A DNA stretch of 64,000 bases from Aedes albopictus (lineage: Eukaryota; Arthropoda; Insecta; Diptera; Culicidae): assembly GCF_035046485.1 (NCBI RefSeq), contig NC_085138.1, positions 326,922,129 to 326,986,128 on the forward strand. The letters are read 5' to 3'. The notes under the pieces were generated by a model. It was not told the origin of the DNA, did not search any database, and was given only the letters and a program-made list of their open reading frames with translations. Position 1 is the first letter of the stretch. Each line of letters opens with the position of its first letter. Positions 23,889-35,031 of this stretch are shown here, in pieces. The position numbers and the translations under genes were made by a program.

Positions 23889-26306
23889 ATGGCTCGGTCC
23901 AACCCAGCGTACATCCACGATGGAGACCTGCACGATCTAGGTCTTGGTCACAACTATCGCGAAAAGCCACCACCTACACCAACTGCAGATTCCTTCTCAA
24001 AGCAACCGATCCAAAACGGCACCACCCCCGCCCCACATTTCCACACCAGCACACCCAACACGATGAGCCTGTCAAAGCCCAACAAAGTCCTCCGGGACAA
24101 ATGGGGCAAGGATATCGAATTCCTGCTGTCGTGCATCGCCCTCTCGGTTGGACTGGGCAACGTGTGGCGGTTCCCGTTCACGGCCCTGGAAAACGGTGGC
24201 GGGGCCTTTGTGATACCCTATCTCATCGTGCTACTGCTGGTCGGGCGTCCGATCTACTACTTGGAGATGTTGATCGGACAGTTCTCGAGCCGAGGTGCCA
24301 TCGAGGTGTACGACGCGGCGCCGGCCATGCGTGGGATCGGCTACGGGCAGATCTACTCGACGTTCATCGTGATGACTTACTACGCGTCGATTATGGGCAT
24401 CACGGTGCGATACCTGATAGCGTCGTTCGGTAATCCGCTGCCGTGGGGCGAATGCAGGGACAGTTGGAATGCGACGTGCATTGATTCGAGCTTGACGGTC
24501 AATGTCGCGGAAAATACCATGGAGAAGAAGATTTCGTCGGCGGAGCTGTTTTTTGAGTAAGTTCTCAATATATCTCTATATAGAGTGGCGTTGGTATTTT
24601 CTGCAGTTATCTTCTCTTCGCCATGAAGGGTTTTTTGCTGGCTTAATTGCCTGAAACTTGGCTATAAAATTCACTTTGACAAAAAAGCGTTGAGACCAAT
24701 TTCGAGATCAACAGGCTTAACAAAACACCCTATCTCGAAGAGAACATATCTGCCGAAAATAGCATAAGTTCCCCAGATGATGGTAGTTGTTTCTTAATTT
24801 GTGCTGTACCCTCGAACATGCCAACAAAATGTTACCACTTTTACACTCCGCAGAGTAGAGGTGTTGAACGAGGCATCTAGCTTGGATGACGGAATTGGAA
24901 CTCCAGGATGGAAGCTGGTCGTATGCCTTCTGGTACCATGGACATGCATTTGTCTAATATTGATCAAAGGTTAGAAGATCTCTTCGAATTTCATTTTGAA
25001 ATGTTTTCATTTATCAAACCATATCTGAATTCCAGGAATCAAGAGTTCTGGAAAGGCATCGTACTTCCTCGCTATCTTCCCGTACATAGTCATGCTGGTG
25101 CTACTGATACGAGCATGTACTTTGGAAGGGGCCAGCAAGGGAATGCTATATTTCATCAAACCCCAGTGGGACCGAATCCTGGAAGCCAAAGTGTGGTACG
25201 CAGCCGTAACACAGGTGTTCTTCTCGCTAACAGTGTGCTTCGGAAACGTCCTGATGTACTCTTCGTACAATCGATTCACCAACAATGTTTACAGGTTTCA
25301 ATCGAATGACTTTATTGAGATGTCCAGATAACCATTTTTCAACATATCTTTCAGAGACGTCACCATCGTTTCTGTCCTGGACACCTGCACTTCCCTACTA
25401 GCCGGTTTGATCGTATTCGGGGTCGTAGGTCACCTATCTCACGTACTAAACTATCCGGAAATTGACAAGGTAGTCCGAGGAGGTCCCGGACTCGCATTCA
25501 TCACCTATCCGGACGCGATCGCCAAGTTTAAATTTTGGCCACAATTCTTCGCTTTTGCCTTCTTCTTAATGTTGTTTGTGCTTGGAATCGGAAGCAACGT
25601 TGGAATGGCGACCACCATCATGACCGTGGTGCGAGATCGATTCCCCCATTTGAAGGCCTGGCGGGTTGCGATCGTTATCGCGATCATCGGGTACGGAGTT
25701 GGCATCATCTATACTACTCCAGGGGGGCAGTACTTACTGGATTTCCTGGATTTCTACGGAGCTTCGTTTGTGGCGTTGGTGTTGGCCGTGTTTGAAATGT
25801 TCACTTTTGCTTGGATCTACGGCGTTGGAAGGATCTGTCGTGACATCGAATTTATGCTGGGGATCAAGACTGGTCTGTATTGGAGAATCTGCTGGGGGTT
25901 CATCACTCCCGTTATGCTCGCCGCAATTTTGTTTTATCATATTGCAACGTATAAACCGTTCACGTTCAACGGTTATGTCTTTACAAATGGAATGTATGGT
26001 AAGTGTCAATAAAGATAACAGTCATGAACAGTTACTAACAAATTCCAATCTTTCGTAGCATTTGGATGGTGCGTCTTCGCGTTTGGAGTTCTCCAGCTGC
26101 CTGGTTGGGCGGTGTACGCAGTGTTGAAGCGAAAAGAACCATCATGGAAGGACCGGATATTGCACTGTTTCAAGCCGTTGCACCACTGGGGGCCGGAGGA
26201 TCCCGAGTTGAACGCAAAATATCACGAATCCGTTTACAAGTATGATCAGACTCTTCCAGTTGGTCGAAGTGTTTGGAGAAAGATGCTGGATAATGTTTTT
26301 CATTGA
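23889..26306 (+). CDS. SLC6-family sodium-dependent nutrient amino-acid transporter
   Basis: Five exons: 23889-24556, 24854-24969, 25036-25294, 25355-25998, 26059-26306. All four introns are GT-AG, and the exons sum to 1,935 nt (644 codons plus stop), a normal SLC6 length. TM1 contains the family signature [12 protein letters not shown] (residues 86-97), whose unwound region binds Na+ and substrate in SLC6 proteins. TM2 has GGGAFVIPY. Extracellular loop 2 carries C189 and C197 with an N-glycosylation sequon at N194. Later exons encode the remaining membrane segments, including FSLTVCFGN of TM6 and [11 protein letters not shown] of TM8. The long polar N-terminus (1-70) is cytoplasmic. The closest family by eye is the insect NAT group, which imports neutral or essential amino acids with Na+ across gut or other plasma membranes. 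Substrate cannot be read from the sequence. The start context ACAAACAATGG is good. Confidence 0.93.
24589..24770. mobile_element. MITE in the first intron of the SLC6 gene
   Basis: GGTATTTTCTGCAGTTATCT plus TCTTCGCCATGAAGGG is mirrored by CTCGAAGAGAACATATCTGCCGAAAATAGC. The same termini occur at 58650-58835 (CCTATTTTCGGCTGTTTTGT ... GAAGAGAACAACCCTGCC). It makes up most of the 297-bp intron and leaves both splice sites clear. Confidence 0.6.
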
Positions 26307-26366
26307 ATCGTCTCATCAATTGAAAAAGTAGCATAAGGACAAACGACAAATAGCTTAAAACATACG

Positions 26367-26723
26367 TAGCACGGTGTGTCTGGTAGAAGAAATTTATTAC
26401 AAAAAAATAGGCATCGCTAATTTTTACGTTGCGTGAAAGTTGACGCTTCTAGCTTTCATTCAAGCCCAACATCGAAATATTCCATCGGGGGAACTTTTTC
26501 ATACAAAAATTGGGTATGTTTGTTAAGTAGAAATAGGGATTAATTTGGAACCGTTCATTTTGTATGGGGAAAACAGTATTCTGAAAAAGTTGTTCGAGAT
26601 CCCTCGGTGGATTTTTTTGAGGGACCGTGCAAATGAAAGCTGAAAACCTCTATTTTTGAATAGCGAAAAATTTGACGATGCCTATTTTTTGTTATAAACC
26701 TTTCCCATACACACGCCGTGGTA
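26367..26723. mobile_element. MITE in the 3' region of the SLC6 gene
   Basis: TAGCACGGTGTGTCTGG and CCATACACACGCCGTGGTA are inverted ends with TA at 26367-26368 and 26722-26723. Further in, CAAAAAAATAGGCATCG is mirrored by CGATGCCTATTTTTTG. It begins 61 bp after the stop codon and ends before the only good poly(A) signal, so it is probably transcribed in the 3'UTR. Confidence 0.8.
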
Positions 26724-26800
26724 GTGTAACCGATGTAATAAGTGTGGGAAAGTTGTACAAAATTTGATTCAGAATAATTTACTTTTGGAACATGTATGAC

Positions 26801-26806
26801 AATAAA
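26801..26806 (+). terminator. Poly(A) signal AATAAA for the SLC6 gene
   Basis: This is the first canonical AATAAA downstream of the SLC6 stop codon. It implies a 3'UTR of about 515 nt that includes the MITE. Confidence 0.5.
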
Positions 26807-27109
26807 CTTATATTAACAAAAATTGAGTTATGAGTCACGATTAGCCTTTCGGATACCAGTTCCAGATTTTTAGCCATTGTGGACAAGTGGCATGTTTTCC
26901 AGATCTTAACTATTCTCAGCATGGGAGTTGGATCCCGTTCTTGGATGCACTGTGTTCATCATTTCTTTCCACTGTAATGTTATCTCGGGACTGTGACCAT
27001 AGCAATGTTCAGGTGCTAACAGAAGTGCTACGTCTCTTTTCTACCACCTTGAAGGCCGTCATGCTTATTACTGTACAAAAGTTCGTCCAGATATTTTCTT
27101 CCTGACACC

Positions 27110-28430
27110 TTCTGAAATTCTTCCAGAGATAACTTTGGATTTTTTTTTTCTGATTACTTCAGAAATCCTTTATGTGATTGCTCTATAAATAAGTCCATGG
27201 ATTTCTTTAAGAAGTCTTCGATGATTTTTTTTTTTCGATATTGCTCCTCAGGGCTTACTATTGATATTTTCTCAACAATTTCTCGAGATTTTTTTTCCTA
27301 GAATTCTTTCATGATTACTCCGACAGGGATTACTTCAGCAATTCTTGCAGGAATTCGGTTAGAAATCCTTTGAAATATCTCCAAGGATTGTTTCAGAATT
27401 TTGAACTAGAATTCTTTCAGCAATTCTTTCATATATTCTTATAGTAGTTTCTAAAGAAAATCTTCCAGAGATTCTTCTCGCACCAATATTCCCACGATTC
27501 TGGCAGGAATATTCCAGAGATTGTTGCAATAACAATGCAGTAAACATTCAGTGATCCAGGCAGGAATTCTACTGTAGAATCTTACAGCAATTCATACAGA
27601 GGTTCTTTGCAGGATTTTCTCCATGTATTTAACCAGAAATAATTTCTAGAAGTTTCTACAGAAATTCCTTTAAAAATATCTCAATATTTTTTCATTGGTC
27701 ATTACAGAAGCTCCAAGAATACTTCTCGGAAATCCTCAAAGAGGATAAATCAAGGTTTACTCCATGAATTTTCCTAAAAATTCCTGAAAAACTTTTCTAT
27801 GAATCAAGAGTATTGTGAAGAGTTTCTCCTGGTATTTTACCAGAAAGTTATTCATAAACTCATCCTGTAGCATTCCTTCAAGAGACCCTGAGATTTGTTC
27901 AAATATTCCTTTTGAGCATTGCTTTCCAAACTTGGGTCTCGCGACCTCCAGTCTGTCGTCACTCGCTTTACGTAGAACTATCGAAGCATTTCTGCAAGTG
28001 GTTGGAAATTCTCAAAACGAAGCTTGAGAAACTATGCTCTAGATATGTATTAAAGAGAACTTCCTGAGATTTATACTGGGATTCTACTAGAGATTTCTCT
28101 AGAAATTCAGGGATTCCTTCAGAAATATCATCTCAGAATTATTCAGAAATAAATCTAAAAATCCTACAGCGATTCCCTCCAATTTTTTTTTTCTTAGGGT
28201 TCCTCTATGAGTTCCTTGAAAAATTCCTTCGGAGATTCCTGCGAGGGTTTTTTGGAAATTGTTCTTGCGATTCCATCAGAAATATTTCATGATATTCCTT
28301 CAAAGATTCCTGCTGGAATTGTTTCAGATATTTTAGAGATATGTTCAGTGTGTGTGCTTTCAGAAATTACACATACTGGACCATTTATTGAAATTCTTTT
28401 TATTTGAGAATTTTAACTATAGCTAATTCT
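27110..28430. repeat. Degenerate 12-bp minisatellite
   Basis: AATTCTTTCAGAGATTCTTCC-type units (complement of the GGAATTTCTGAA unit) run almost without break. Frames in it (27359-27547 -, 27815-28027 +, 28207-28407 +) are repeat translations. It begins about 300 bp past the SLC6 poly(A) signal. Confidence 0.6.
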
Positions 28431-28459
28431 TAACATATTGAAAGAACCCTCTAAAGTAT

Positions 28460-29110
28460 TAATAAAGATATCTCTGAAGGGTTGTTTGAAGGAATCTCTG
28501 ATGCCTTTGAAGTTTCATAGAAAAAAAATCTTGAAAAGTCTCTGAAGGAATACTGAGCAACATTTTCTGAAGCAATTTTTGAAGATAAGAAGGAATTCCT
28601 GAATGAATACCTCGAAGGACACCTTGAAAACTCCTTGAGATACCTCCCCAACTAATAGTAATAAAAAAGTCCTGAGAATCTTCGGGAGGAGCTCTGGAAG
28701 AAGTTACAAGGAAAATTGCTTAAGAAATTTCTGCAGAGATTGCTGGAGAAATACGTTGAGGATTTCAAGAATGAATCTCTTAAAAATATCTGAGGAAATC
28801 ACTGCAGAAATTTTTTTTTCTGAAAATCCTCAATAAACTTCTGAAGAACTGCTGGAGATACCTCCCTAGGGAAAGTTCTAAATGAATCATAAACAACTCC
28901 AGGAGAAATCCCAAAAGAATCTCTTGTTGAAAATGTTCTATAGGAATGTCGAAATAAACGCCCTAGAGATTCCCTGAATATGTGGAGTGATTCCTAAAGG
29001 AACCTCTGGACCAACAATAATCTCTGAAAGAGTCCCAGAAAAAATCCTGAGCGTCCAAAGGAAGCCTCTAGAGAAATTTCTAACAGAATCGCTGAAGAAT
29101 CTCCTAATCT
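28460..29110. repeat. Degenerate 12-bp minisatellite, opposite sense
   Basis: GAAGGAATCTCTGAAGAAA-type units, now in the GGAAT sense on the + strand. The sense switches near 28430, which points to an inversion or to two separate arrays. Confidence 0.6.
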
Positions 29111-29124
29111 CTCAGAGGCTTTGT

Positions 29125-29390
29125 GCCTGAAACCGACATGTGCCGATACAATCACGGGAATCTTCTCACGAGCAATCGTGAGGTGATCGAGAAGAGGCAG
29201 CATTATTATGATTCTGCACCTCAATGACAACGTTGCAAGCACCGAAGATGGCGTGGTAACCGATCTGCGAGTACGTGCACAGAACGAAAGACTTCCGGTT
29301 CCTAACTTCCAAGAGATTTAGGAGGAGGTTGGCCGGTTAAAAAACAACAAAGCCGATGGAGCAGATCATCTACCAAGCTACTTTTATTTT
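29125..29390 (+). pseudogene. RTE-clade LINE fragment (RT N-terminal side)
   Basis: Frames contain NREVIEK, then HLNDNVASTEDG and LKNNKADGADHLPS, the linker to the first RT block of RTE-type LINEs (consensus KNNKAxGxDxLPxEL). Stops and frameshifts are present. The same LINE appears to continue at 31341 after an intervening insertion. Confidence 0.65.
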
Positions 29391-29815
29391 TCGGTCGACT
29401 TCCTTTATATCCTTTGTTGCGGCCAGGACGTCTTGCCTATGTTGTGGTTTGTGGTTGGAGGAGACGACGACGGATTAACACACGACTTTTATCTATACGG
29501 TAATGATTTATTTACCATTGAGGGGCAGCAGGCCCGCTCAGTGGCGATCGAAGTAAATGTACAGGGGAATAAATTCATACACAACGGATTTCTGTGCGAG
29601 TCGAGTGCGCCTTTTATAGGTGCACGGAATAATGGGATAAAATAAAATAATGCAAAGCTGCGCTGCTCATCTGGCTCTACGATGCCTAATTCGCAGCGAC
29701 AATTAAATAAGGCTGCGCTAAACGCACGGCGCAGACGGGAACAATTGAATAGCACCCGGTCGGTGCGATCCACACAGCCAGCCACAGCCACGCTTTCGAT
29801 GCATGATCCAACATC
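29391..29815 (+). pseudogene. Possible retroelement leader/gag start
   Basis: A short frame at 29682-29930 begins MPNSQRQLNKAALNARRRR, basic and gag-like, after a non-coding leader. It is cut off at about 29815 by an RTE LINE on the opposite strand. Assignment to an LTR element is a guess from composition and position. Confidence 0.3.
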
Positions 29816-30257
29816 CTTGTTGAGAGTGCGCCGCCAGGAGCCTCTGGATGTGCCACTACTGCAATGTCCTGCTGGTTTCCAATATAACGCTTGTTTGCAA
29901 AGTTCGTTCCCGCCCCTGCGTAGAGTGTAACCGACTCACATCCACTTTCGCTCCCGAATTTCTGTCGCTATCGCCTTCTGATGATATCGACGATGGAGCT
30001 CTACGTTGGAGATTCAATTGTGAGGCCACCATGCACGAATTGTATACCGCAGGCATCTATTGATAAAGATCTGCAGCCGTTGAGTGTTCTCCGCTGATAC
30101 ACACCAAGTTTCACTGGCGTACAGAAGCACAGGTTTCACGTTCGAGTTCAAAATTCGAAATTTGGTGCGTCGACTGATCTGGTTGTTTTTTCATTCAAAT
30201 CCTAAACTCGCAAAGGTAGCTCTCATCTTTTTTTAATTCGCCCACCTCTATCGATCT
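29815..30257 (-). pseudogene. RTE-clade LINE C-terminal region, minus strand
   Basis: On the - strand, EIRERKW and YTLRRGGNELCKQAL match the C-terminal peptides of the + strand LINE at 47920-48012 and 60701-60780. Multiple stops. It is the 3' part of the copy whose RT lies at 30540-31340 on the same strand. Confidence 0.75.
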
Positions 30258-30435
30258 CCCAAGTAACACACTTGTCACCGAAGAGTCACGGCGGCGCAGG
30301 TTTTTGTTGCGCAGAAGTCACTGCGACTTACTCCTAGCAAATAAGTGTTTATTTGTTAGAAGTAAGTCATAGTGACTTCTGCGCAACAAAAACCTGCGCC
30401 GCCGTGACTCTTCGGTGACAAGTGTGTTACTTGGG
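30258..30435. mobile_element. CCCAAGTAACAC foldback MITE, TSD CT
   Basis: A 178-bp hairpin: CCCAAGTAACACACTTGTCA continues into GAGTCACGGCGGCGCAGG and is mirrored nearly perfectly. CT flanks both sides. It is the well preserved sibling of 17104-17279, and it splits the minus-strand LINE. Confidence 0.85.
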
Positions 30436-30445
30436 CTTTGTACCG

Positions 30446-30537
30446 TAGAGCTACTAATTCGACACGGCAGTCTTGGGGAAAAATCTAAAACTTTCGTTTT
30501 GTTTCCCCAAGACTGCTGTGCCGAATTAGTAGCTCTA
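30446..30537. mobile_element. 92-bp near-perfect hairpin MITE, TA target
   Basis: TAGAGCTACTAATTCGACAC to TTGGGGAAA is mirrored by TTTCCCCAAGACTGCTGTG to GAATTAGTAGCTCTA. The loop is about 20 nt. It is flanked by TA and inserted in the minus-strand LINE next to another MITE. Confidence 0.8.
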
Positions 30538-30539
30538 TA

Positions 30540-31340
30540 GATCGCAACAGTCGAACTTTCTTTATCCGTCATCTTCGACCACCATCGACCACCATCGACC
30601 ACCGTTTGGCTACCAAGATATTGGAAGCATTCAGCATTGTCCACTGCTTGTCCAGCTACCGTGAAGCTGGAAGCGTTAACCGTGTTTACTCCCAACGATT
30701 TGATCTTGTTGACGTTGATGTTGAGACCTGCCGCCGAGCAGCGATCGACAAGATCATCGAGCTTACTCTGCATATCAGAGCGCCGTTGAGCTTTGAGAGC
30801 AACGTCATCAGCCAGTTCGAAGTCATTTAGATGCGCCATGTTATCATGCCATCGTATGGGGACGTTCTTAAACTACGTAGACTGTTAGGGGAAGGGGGGA
30901 GGTCTGACCAAAGTCTACGCTTCATACAAATTGCAAAATTTTTGTATGGACAAAAGTCTACGAGGGGGTGGGGGGGCGATGGGTTTTGAGATGGGCAAAT
31001 TTTGGTCTACGTGGTTTATGAACAGCCCCATACGATGAGGAACAGTAGCGGTGACTGTATACATCCTTGCCTCACCCAACATCGACCCGGATGGAATCGG
31101 ACTAGACACCGTTGTGCAGTACTCTGCACGAAAATGCCCTGTATTGTGCTTCAATGAGGGCGCTGGTTTTCTCAGGGACCCCCTCACGCCTGAGGGATCC
31201 CCACATGTTTTCATGATTGAGACGATCGATAGCTTTATCGTAATCACTGAACACCCGATAGAGAGATTCGTGGAATTCAATTACTAAGCGAGCTTCTAAA
31301 ATACGGTGGAGAAGCACTGTTGAGAGCACTATACGCACAG
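30540..31340 (-). pseudogene. RTE-clade LINE reverse transcriptase, minus strand
   Basis: From the right, the - strand reads ESLYRVFSDYDKAIDRLNH, GVPEKTSALIEAQYRAFSC, VRQGC, then (after a MITE at 30858-31029) HLNDFELADDVALKAQRRS and VAGQAVDNAECFQYLGSQ. These are RT palm blocks, with ADDV as the catalytic Asp pair motif. Frameshifts and the MITE show it is dead. It matches the + strand LINE at 43787-44280 closely, so both belong to one family. Confidence 0.85.
30858..31029. mobile_element. MITE with GGGGACGTTC termini inside the LINE RT
   Basis: GGGGACGTTCTTAAACTACGT plus AGAC at the left and GTCTACGTGGTTTATGAAC plus AGCCCC at the right are inverted repeats. The interior has G-runs (30890-30900, 30962-30975). 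It separates two RT blocks of the same LINE. Confidence 0.75.
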
Positions 31341-32765
31341 TACTGAGCGCTGCCTACAACATACTCATTGCAAAGAGAGTTCGTGGGGCACTATCAGGCT
31401 GGATTCATAAGCGAACGTGCTGCAACGGACCAGATGTTCGCCATCGGCGGATGCAGAAATGCCGCGAATACAGCGTGGCCACACATCACTTGTTCAACGA
31501 TTTTAAACCGGCGTATTGACGATCTTGCGCCAAATATGACGCACAGGCAAATAAATTTGTCCCACCCCAAAATGTTCACAACAGTTTCAGCATACATTGG
31601 TTGAAGTCACCGCTACAGTTTTTCAGCAGCGGGTGCGTTGTTGGGGTGGTATTTTGACTAATCGGTTTGTTTTCGCGCTGTTTCCTTTGTTGTTGGATTT
31701 TTGAACATTGTGCTTTCAAAGATTGAACATTTGCACGATTGTCGCGAAATCCTTGCAACGCTCAATATGATACAATCGAACAAGAACAGCTATGGCAGAT
31801 TATGCACGAATACGGAATCCCGGATAAACTGATACGTTTGAACAAGGTAACGATGGATCGAGTGATGTGCGTAGGTCGAGCATCAGGAATGCTCTCCAGT
31901 CCCTTAGAATCTCGCGAATGAAGCGAACGTGTGGATCACTGTGCCACGGGTCCCAACAGTTGATTTTGATATTATAGCTTGCAAATTTGAGAAGATGGCG
32001 GAAACATACATTCGACTGAATAATGAAGCCAGGCGAATCTGTTTTAGTCATTAATGTGTTGAAGACAAAGTACATGTTGGCAAGGGGCTCTAGGGAGGAA
32101 TCACCGCACTCGCCACCCTGAATTTCTATCGATGGTGATGAAATTGAGGCGGTTGAAAAATTCGTGTACTTGGGCTCACTGTGATCGCCAAAAACCACAC
32201 CAGCAGACGCATTGTGGCAGGAACTCCAGCTTACTTTGAACTTCGCAGAACTCTACGATCGAACAAAGTGCGCCGCAATACGAAGTTAACTATCTACAAA
32301 ACGCTGACTAGACCGGTGGTCCTCTATGGGCACGAAGCGTGGACTCTACTCTAAGGCCAACGCGCCCTTGGAGTTTTCGAACGGAAGATGTTGCGTACCA
32401 TCTACGGCGGAGTGCAAATGGAAGACGGGACTTGGAGAAGGCGAATGAACCACGAGCTGCATCAGCTGCTAAGAGAACCAACCATTGTCCACACCGCGAA
32501 AATCGGGAGGCTACGGTGGGCGGGTCACGTCATCAGGATGTCGGATAGCAACCCGACTAAAATGGTTATCGAGAGTCATCCGACCGGTACAAGAAGACGT
32601 GGAGCGCAGCGAGCTAGATGGGTCGACCAAGTGGAGGACGATCTGCGGACCCTACGCAGAGCGCGGAACTGGAGACAAACTGCCATGGACCGAGTGGAAT
32701 GGAGACGGCTACTATGTACAGAAGAGGCCACCCCGGCCTAAGCCTGATTGGTAAGGTAAGGTAAG
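31341..32765 (+). pseudogene. RTE-clade LINE relic, plus strand, with 3' GGTAA tail
   Basis: RT blocks in order: YNILIAKRV, GHYQAGFISERAATDQMFA, ATHHLFNDFK, an insertion (about 31508-31768), AYDTIEQEQLWQIMHEYGI-type residues, then RPVVLYGHEAWTLL, FERKMLRTIYGG and the C-terminal RLRWAGHVIRMSDS with RRARNWR. The end is marked by TGGTAAGGTAAGGTAAG, a short tandem tail typical of RTE-clade 3' ends. Stops and frameshifts occur throughout. It is a different subfamily from the 41-61 kb LINE. Confidence 0.8.
31917..31966 (-). mobile_element. SINE head fragment
   Basis: GAAGCGAACGTGTGGATCAC and TGTGCCACGGGTCCC match the complement of the tRNA head of the SINE at 22797-23208. Only the head remains. 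Confidence 0.5.
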
Positions 32766-33130
32766 AAGGAATTTAAAAAGCAGGAATCTCTTTAAATTCT
32801 CCTGGTGAATCCTCTGAATATTTCTAGAAGGAATTCTTAAAAACTTTCAAGAGGAGATTCCTGAATAAAATTTTCTGAAGCATTTTTTTTAATGATCTGA
32901 ATGAATGACTGTGAGAATACCTGATGAACCTCCCTTATTCCTAGATAAAATCATGAGAAACTTCTGGAGCAATAGGAAAATGCAGATTTAGACATTTCTG
33001 CAGGAATTGCTGGAGGAATACGTTGACGGATTTCAGAAAGAATCTCTTAGAAATATCTGCTGAAATCCCTGCAAAAAATACAGAAATTACTGGTGAATTT
33101 CTTTCTTAAAGCCCTCAATGAATTTCATAA
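32766..33130. repeat. Degenerate 12-bp minisatellite
   Basis: GGAATCTCTTTAAATTCTCC-type units begin directly after the LINE GGTAA tail. Confidence 0.5.
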
Positions 33131-33139
33131 GAACTGCTG

Positions 33140-33290
33140 GAGATAGGGTCTTGTACCATTTGGGCAGGTGTACCTATTTTGGACACTTACCGCTATAACT
33201 AAGTCAATTTCAAACCGATTGATTTTAAATTTTGTATAGAGTTAGGCACGCACAGTATCTAACTCTGTACAAAAATTCAAATCAATCGTT
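33140..33290. repeat. Palindromic repeat fragment
   Basis: ACCATTTGGGCAGGTGTACC then CAATTTCAAACCGATTGATT, mirrored partly by CAAATCAATCG. Layout is shared with 20885-21060. Confidence 0.4.
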
Positions 33291-33639
33291 TTTTTTTCAT
33301 CTTGCCTTAACTGCCTGCGAGATTCTGGCAACTTAACCCAAAGTTGCCAAATTTTCTGAAAAATGAATATAAACTTACGGCAGTGTGGCTGGAAATTGGG
33401 TCGACCAAATTTTAAGATGAGAGCGGTAATATAACCCATTTTCAACTGATTTTTACAGAACTTAGCTAAAAAATCTAGAAAAAAAAGTTATTAAGTAAAT
33501 TAACCCTTCATGTCATCTACCAAAAGTTTGGGGTCACCCCTCAATATGATGATCAGGGGTCACTTTCGTAAAACATGGAAAAGTGATTTGGTTATATCTT
33601 CGTCATCTATAGTTCAATTTTAATTCTTTGTAAATAAGC

Positions 33640-34012
33640 TTCTGTTAATGTTCCTGGAAAAACCTCATAAGAAATTTACCAAAGAAATTTACGTAAAACT
33701 TCCTTGGAATTGTTTCTGAAGAAATTTCTGAATTTCTTAAGGAATCCGAGTAAAATTTTTTAGAGTTACCTTTTAAAGAAATCCAGTAGGTATTTCTGGT
33801 GAAATACATGGAGGAATATCTGGAGGAACTCATCAAGGAATCTCAATACAAACTTTTGCAGAAATCACTGAAAAGTATTCTAGAACCATTTAACAAAATC
33901 GTGAAAAACCTAAGGAGAATTTTCTTCATGAAGAAATTTATAGCAACCCATGAAGAAATTAATGAAACAACCCTGGGATTATTTTGTAAATCGAGTTCCT
34001 GGAGATATTTCT
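33640..34012. repeat. Degenerate 12-bp minisatellite
   Basis: GAAATTTCTGAAG and GGAGGAATATCTGGAGGAACT units. Frame 33799-34014 is a repeat translation. Confidence 0.5.
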
Positions 34013-34013
34013 A

Positions 34014-34175
34014 AAAGTCCATAAATTACGCCACGCTTCCAGAAGGGATGGGTTCTGAAAAGTGTAATAACCCAAACTGAAATTTTAGAGGAAGTCCTAT
34101 ACAAAAAGTGTTTCATAGATGAGAGGGAGGCTGAAAATGGACATTTTTTTTGCGTGATCTAATTTATGGAATTTC
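34014..34175. mobile_element. Diverged copy of the GTCCATAAATTACGTCACGC MITE
   Basis: AGTCCATAAATTACGCCACGC at the left and GCGTGATCTAATTTATGGA at the right, with CCTATACAAAAAGTGTTTC inside, match the intact element at 44769-44933. Confidence 0.7.
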
Positions 34176-34810
34176 TAAGAATTTATGGCATCCCCAAAAA
34201 TATTACAGAGGGAACATTTGAATTTTTTTTCTGAGAAAATCCTTGTATTTACAATTTAAATTCAAGTTGTGCCCGAAATAGACGTTGACTGTATGGGAAA
34301 AGAATTCGAGGGACAATTATTCAATCTTATTATTTTAAGGAAATTGTATTTTCTTACAATATTTTTATACATGATATGAAAGCTAATTTGTAAATTATTA
34401 ATTGATATTAAATTGGCCATGAGGCATTAGGTGACACACAAGAATAAACTCAAACATTAATGGTCGGTGCTAAGGTGGATGAAAATTAGATTAAAGCCCT
34501 AGTCAAAGCTGGAAAGCGTTTTTCTTCCAAATGAGGAACAACAGTTGTTTTATTGGAAAATTTAGGAGTTTTGGAGAGCTGAATATGAGACATTTGTATG
34601 GATATTTCACATTTGTGCGCTCCGTCCCGATAGGGATATGGTAAGCAACATAGATATGCTTGACTGCTTGACGATCACTGTCGATTAAGTTTCAATGCTC
34701 TGCAGATCATTTTTAAAAATTCGAGAAAAATAAAAAAAATAGAATCAGAACATCATCGCCCGGGAGCCATGAATGGAAACCAGGGTTACCTGGAACCACG
34801 CCATGTTGAG

Positions 34811-35031
34811 TAAGGTACACCGGGGCAAGTTGAAACGGGTGGGGCAAGATGAAACACGAAGTTTTGAAATAGATTGCAATACAATTTGCAAATTTATCCT
34901 TCGCCAAAAGATTGTTTGAATCAAAAACTATGTGTTATGGCGATCAAACTGTTTATCATCATTAGAAAACATCATGTTAACCTTCTGTTTCATCTTGCCC
35001 CACCCGTTTCAACTTGCCCCGGTGTACCTTA
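34811..35031. mobile_element. MITE with GTAAGGTACACCGGGGCAAG ends
   Basis: TAAGGTACACCGGGGCAAGT then GGGTGGGGCAAGATGAAAC is mirrored by GTTTCATCTTGCCCCACCC then CAACTTGCCCCGGTGTACCT. Both arms are about 45 bp and near perfect. No frame inside. Confidence 0.85.

Noticed and set aside
32388..32741. Stand-alone 117-codon gene
   Set aside because: It is the C-terminal domain of the RTE LINE relic at 31341-32765.
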